8,101 nt of DNA from JACKAN01 sp964502735 (GTDB lineage: Bacteria > Bdellovibrionota > Bdellovibrionia > Bdellovibrionales > UBA1609), in NCBI GenBank assembly GCA_964502735.1, contig CAZCYD010000089.1:1-8101 (forward strand), in the 5' to 3' direction. Below the pieces are notes generated by a model. The model was not told the origin of the DNA, made no database searches, and worked only from the letters and a program-made list of their open reading frames with translations. Both the position numbers and the translations under genes were made by a program. Positions 6,427 through 8,101 of the stretch are shown here, piece by piece; positions within the stretch are counted from its first letter, which is position 1; each line of letters starts with the position of its first letter.

Positions 6427-6836
6427 GCGATAGAAATAAGAAAGTCATTGCCTTTACTTTGGGCTTGCTCGCAATTGGCTTTGGAGTAATGACATTAAAA
6501 TCTGGAGGATTTGCTCTCTTTGGTGGAGTTGAAGGAAAAGAATTTGCTGGTCAGTATGTTCCATTTGTACTTTGGTTTAATTTCATTGCTGGTTTTTTCT
6601 ATGTAATATCAGGGGTTGGTATAATTCTTAAAACGAAATGGGCCCTAAAATTATCCATCGCTCTGGCAGCTTTGACTCTGTTCGTTTTCTTGGGTTTCGG
6701 AATTCATATTTTTTTAGGAAATTCCTATGAGGCGAGAACCGTTGGAGCAATGTCTATTCGGGCCATTTTTTGGATATTCATTTCCATCTCTTTAATGAAA
6801 ATTGGGGTAGATAAAAATCAGGAAATTACTCTTTAA
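6423..6836 (+). CDS. conserved-looking four-helix membrane protein of unknown function
   Basis: A 137-residue protein with four predicted membrane helices near 8-25, 47-69, 74-98 and 110-127. A periplasmic-looking loop after helix 1 is rich in glycine (SGGFALFGGVEGKEFAGQYV). Potentially functional polar residues are His95 at the end of helix 3 and the following SYEARTV (Glu103, Arg105). I recall similar uncharacterised proteins in proteobacteria but cannot name a family. The ATG overlaps the DUF1971 stop as ATGA (6423-6426), so translation is coupled. It is the last gene of the operon; the minus-strand gene ends only two bases beyond its TAA. I see no hairpin terminator in the gap. Confidence 0.8.
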   Translation: MSDRNKKVIAFTLGLLAIGFGVMTLKSGGFALFGGVEGKEFAGQYVPFVLWFNFIAGFFYVISGVGIILKTKWALKLSIALAALTLFVFLGFGIHIFLGNSYEARTVGAMSIRAIFWIFISISLMKIGVDKNQEITL

Positions 6837-6838
6837 TT

Positions 6839-7009
6839 TTAGTTGAGACCATTTTTTATTAAAGCAGAACTGAACCCCTGAAGTGGTGGCAACCCCTGAT
6901 CCAGTTTTTTAATGGTTTCAACCTTGAACTCTTTAATCAAGCTTGGGGCAATATAGCTTCCTGATACCAGTAAAATAATGGCCGCTACTATTTCTGCTAC
7001 TGCTTTCAT
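6839..7009 (-). CDS. 56-residue single-pass membrane peptide
   Basis: ATG 7009-7007 is preceded by a strong Shine-Dalgarno (AGGAGG, read on the minus strand at about 7017-7022) and overlaps the upstream gene's TGA as ATGA, so translation is coupled. A longer frame from 7063 would lack such a site and would run inside the neighbouring gene, so I prefer the short form. The peptide begins MKAVAEIVAAIILLVSGSYI, a single hydrophobic helix or uncleaved signal anchor. It is followed by a basic amphipathic tail with EFKVETIKKLDQG and the echo GLPPLQGF. I recognise no family. A small membrane peptide coupled to a DNA-binding protein could be a toxin-like or phage/mobile-element accessory, but nothing proves this. 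Confidence 0.6.
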   Translation of the reverse strand: MKAVAEIVAAIILLVSGSYIAPSLIKEFKVETIKKLDQGLPPLQGFSSALIKNGLN

Positions 7010-7344
7010 TTCTCTTCCTCCTGTTGGCGGCGGACAATGGTAGTCACGACAGACTTGTCCCATTGGCCTCCTTTTTTACTTTTTATTTTTTTATCGTTTA
7101 AGTGTTTGGCGATCTGGCGGAATGATAGGCCCTCATCATGAAGCTTCATAATAAGCTTTATGATCTTTTGCTCCTTAGGGCTTGAAACAATCTGGCCTTT
7201 GACAAGCATTTCCCCGTACTTCACCCGAAGCATTTGAGTGCCCTGATCCTTGCTCAGATCGTGAAGTTTAATAGCATCTAAGATTGAGGTTTTTGGCCAA
7301 ACGCAGTCGGTCACGGCCACGATTTGCCTCATAGAGAGGCCCAA
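7006..7344 (-). CDS. DNA-binding protein related to the serine-recombinase C-terminal domain
   Basis: A 112-residue frame from TTG 7344 (or ATG 7332). It holds two helix-turn-helix-like repeats, each opening with the same pattern: GLSMRQIV (residues 2-9) and GLSFRQIA (72-79). The second half, from SSPKEQKIIKLIMKLHDEG through the LN-KKIKSKKGGQW block to TTIVRR (55-106), matches the general pattern of the 'Recombinase' domain of large serine recombinases: EQ near the start, G-S---IA--LN, then G--W----V--I. There is no N-terminal resolvase domain with catalytic serine, so it cannot recombine DNA alone. It may be a DNA-binding factor or a remnant. Neither start has a convincing Shine-Dalgarno, and the frame stays open upstream to 7491 without a usual start codon, hinting at 5' damage. 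It overlaps the downstream 56-residue gene by ATGA. Confidence 0.6.
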   Translation of the reverse strand: MGLSMRQIVAVTDCVWPKTSILDAIKLHDLSKDQGTQMLRVKYGEMLVKGQIVSSPKEQKIIKLIMKLHDEGLSFRQIAKHLNDKKIKSKKGGQWDKSVVTTIVRRQQEEEK

Positions 7345-7491
7345 ATCGAGGTAAAGCTTCTTCAGTATTCCGTAATTTTCCGCTGGCGAATTGAAAAAAT
7401 GTGTAATAAAAACAGAGATATAACTAGGGTTGGGGAACGGTTCGTCTAGCGTTGCGGTTGCCCGACCATTTACGACACATTTTAAAAATGG
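7345..7491 (-). other. protein-like upstream extension of the two-HTH gene lacking a start codon
   Basis: Going upstream from TTG 7344, the same frame stays open for 49 codons to a TAG at 7494-7492. It reads like protein: LDEPFPNPSYISVFITHFF, then NSPAENYGILKKLYLD leading into GLSMRQI. The leucine/lysine helix before the first HTH looks natural. There is no ATG, GTG or TTG in this stretch. An ACG directly before LDEPFPNP is one transition from ATG. Either the gene has lost its start or fused to foreign DNA, or a rare start is used. The plus-strand recombinase frame overlaps from 7452. Confidence 0.4.
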
Positions 7492-8096
7492 CTAACCTAT
7501 GGGGAATATTTATTTGTCGAAAGCTCAGGTTCAACAGGCCTTACATCTTTATTCAAAAGCCGAGAGGATATGAGAGGCAAAGGCTCCTCGAAGCCTACTA
7601 TCGTAAGCAGCATCCCAAGAGGATTTCCTCTCGGCCACTCAGTCCAGAGCTGCTTAACTGTGCTAGAAAAAAAATGAATACAAAAAATTTCAATTGGCTT
7701 TATGTTAGTGTTTGGTTTGGTCTCAGACCCCAAGAGATTGATAACCTATTAAACTCTGAAATGTGGAAAATGGAAACTCTACCGACTGGTAGAAAAATTC
7801 TTTGGGTTTTTCAAACAAAGATCATCGCTTTGCCCCCCGAAGATAGGTGGAAACCGATCCCGATTTTATTTGATGAGCAACACTTTGCCATAAAGATTAT
7901 CAAGGATGGAAACTTTAAACGACCGCTGCTAAAGACGATAAGAAAACATCTTGGGACCGGACTGACTCTTTATGGAGGAAGAAAGGGCTTTGTCGACTTG
8001 ATGCTCTCTAAAGGTCATAGCATCGAGAATATTTCAATTTGGATGGGTGGAATTCCCCAAAAAAAGTGGAGACTTTTTAATGAACGAAATTGTTAG
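7452..8096 (+). pseudogene. degenerate, 5'-truncated tyrosine recombinase/integrase
   Basis: A 214-codon frame from TTG 7452 (ATG 7488 is an alternative; neither has a good Shine-Dalgarno). Only the catalytic domain is recognisable. FGLRPQEIDNL at 89-99 holds the first catalytic arginine (Arg92). QTKIIALPPEDRWKPIPI follows with the beta-hairpin lysine Lys123. LYGGRKGFVDLMLSKGHSIE (173-192) holds the second arginine, Arg177. The usual HxxR histidine is replaced (Tyr174). The LGH-type histidine is Gly200 (WMGG). The expected nucleophilic tyrosine appears to be Phe209 in KKWRLFNERN. The N-terminal core-binding domain is mostly missing, as intact enzymes are 300-400 residues. With no tyrosine nucleophile and a truncated front it is very probably inactive. 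It is divergent from the two-HTH gene, whose frame it overlaps. Together they look like mobile-element debris. Confidence 0.6.
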
Positions 8097-8101
8097 TTAA
8101 T

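Noticed and set aside
6830..6870. Bidirectional terminator between the convergent genes.
   Set aside because: Only two bases separate the stop codons and no stem of useful length precedes the T-rich stretch.
6873..6899. AACCCCTGA repeated at 6873-6881 and 6891-6899 as a regulatory direct repeat.
   Set aside because: It lies within the 56-residue coding frame, where it simply encodes the QG echo in QGLPPLQGF.
2..7472. Direct repeat CCCGACCAATTA (2-13) and CCCGACCATTTA (7461-7472) as att sites flanking an integrated element.
   Set aside because: A 12-base match with one mismatch is expected many times by chance in 8 kb, and no other boundary signal accompanies it.
1..8101. CRISPR array, tRNA, rRNA or riboswitch.
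   Set aside because: No regularly spaced repeats, no cloverleaf-like or rRNA stretches and no recognisable riboswitch core were seen on either strand.

Overview
The window is AT-rich proteobacterial-type DNA. The RND pump, the recombination-protein remnants at the right end and the codon use suggest a member of the Bdellovibrio/Bacteriovorax group. That assignment rests on recalled protein style, not on a marker gene, so it is tentative.

Layout. Bases 1-222 hold the tail of a weakly supported partial reading frame and three consecutive inverted repeats. A compact plus-strand operon follows from about 223 to 6836: a MarR-family repressor; a His-rich exported protein resembling the 'DnrO' family; a four-helix membrane protein with an HxH motif; a 1508-residue RND efflux permease fused in frame to a TolC-like outer-membrane factor; a small DUF1971 (YeaR/TehB N-domain type) cupin; and a second four-helix membrane protein. 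Two junctions are ATGA overlaps, one gap is 3 bases and the other two are 52 and 39 bases, so co-transcription is likely. A promoter with candidate palindromic operators sits directly on the marR start and suggests autoregulation of the whole unit.

From 6839 rightwards the character changes. GC is higher in the lines I counted. A minus-strand pair meets the operon tail to tail: a DNA-binding protein with two helix-turn-helix repeats, related to the C-terminal domain of large serine recombinases, and a 56-residue single-helix membrane peptide joined to it by an ATGA overlap. At the right edge is a degenerate, 5'-truncated tyrosine recombinase on the plus strand. This looks like mobile-element debris beside the operon.

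How the genes may work together. MarR probably senses a small molecule and releases an efflux operon. The pump and outer-membrane channel are encoded as one chain, and no periplasmic adaptor (HlyD/MFP) gene is present. DUF1971 and DnrO-like proteins have both been linked to nitrate, nitrite or NO responses in other bacteria. A role in nitrosative or related chemical stress is therefore a reasonable but unproven inference. The most striking observation is at the pump/channel junction. A well-spaced Shine-Dalgarno, an in-frame ATG at 4666 and a classic Sec signal peptide ending ARA lie inside the fused gene, so the channel may also be made, or be cut out, as a separate protein.
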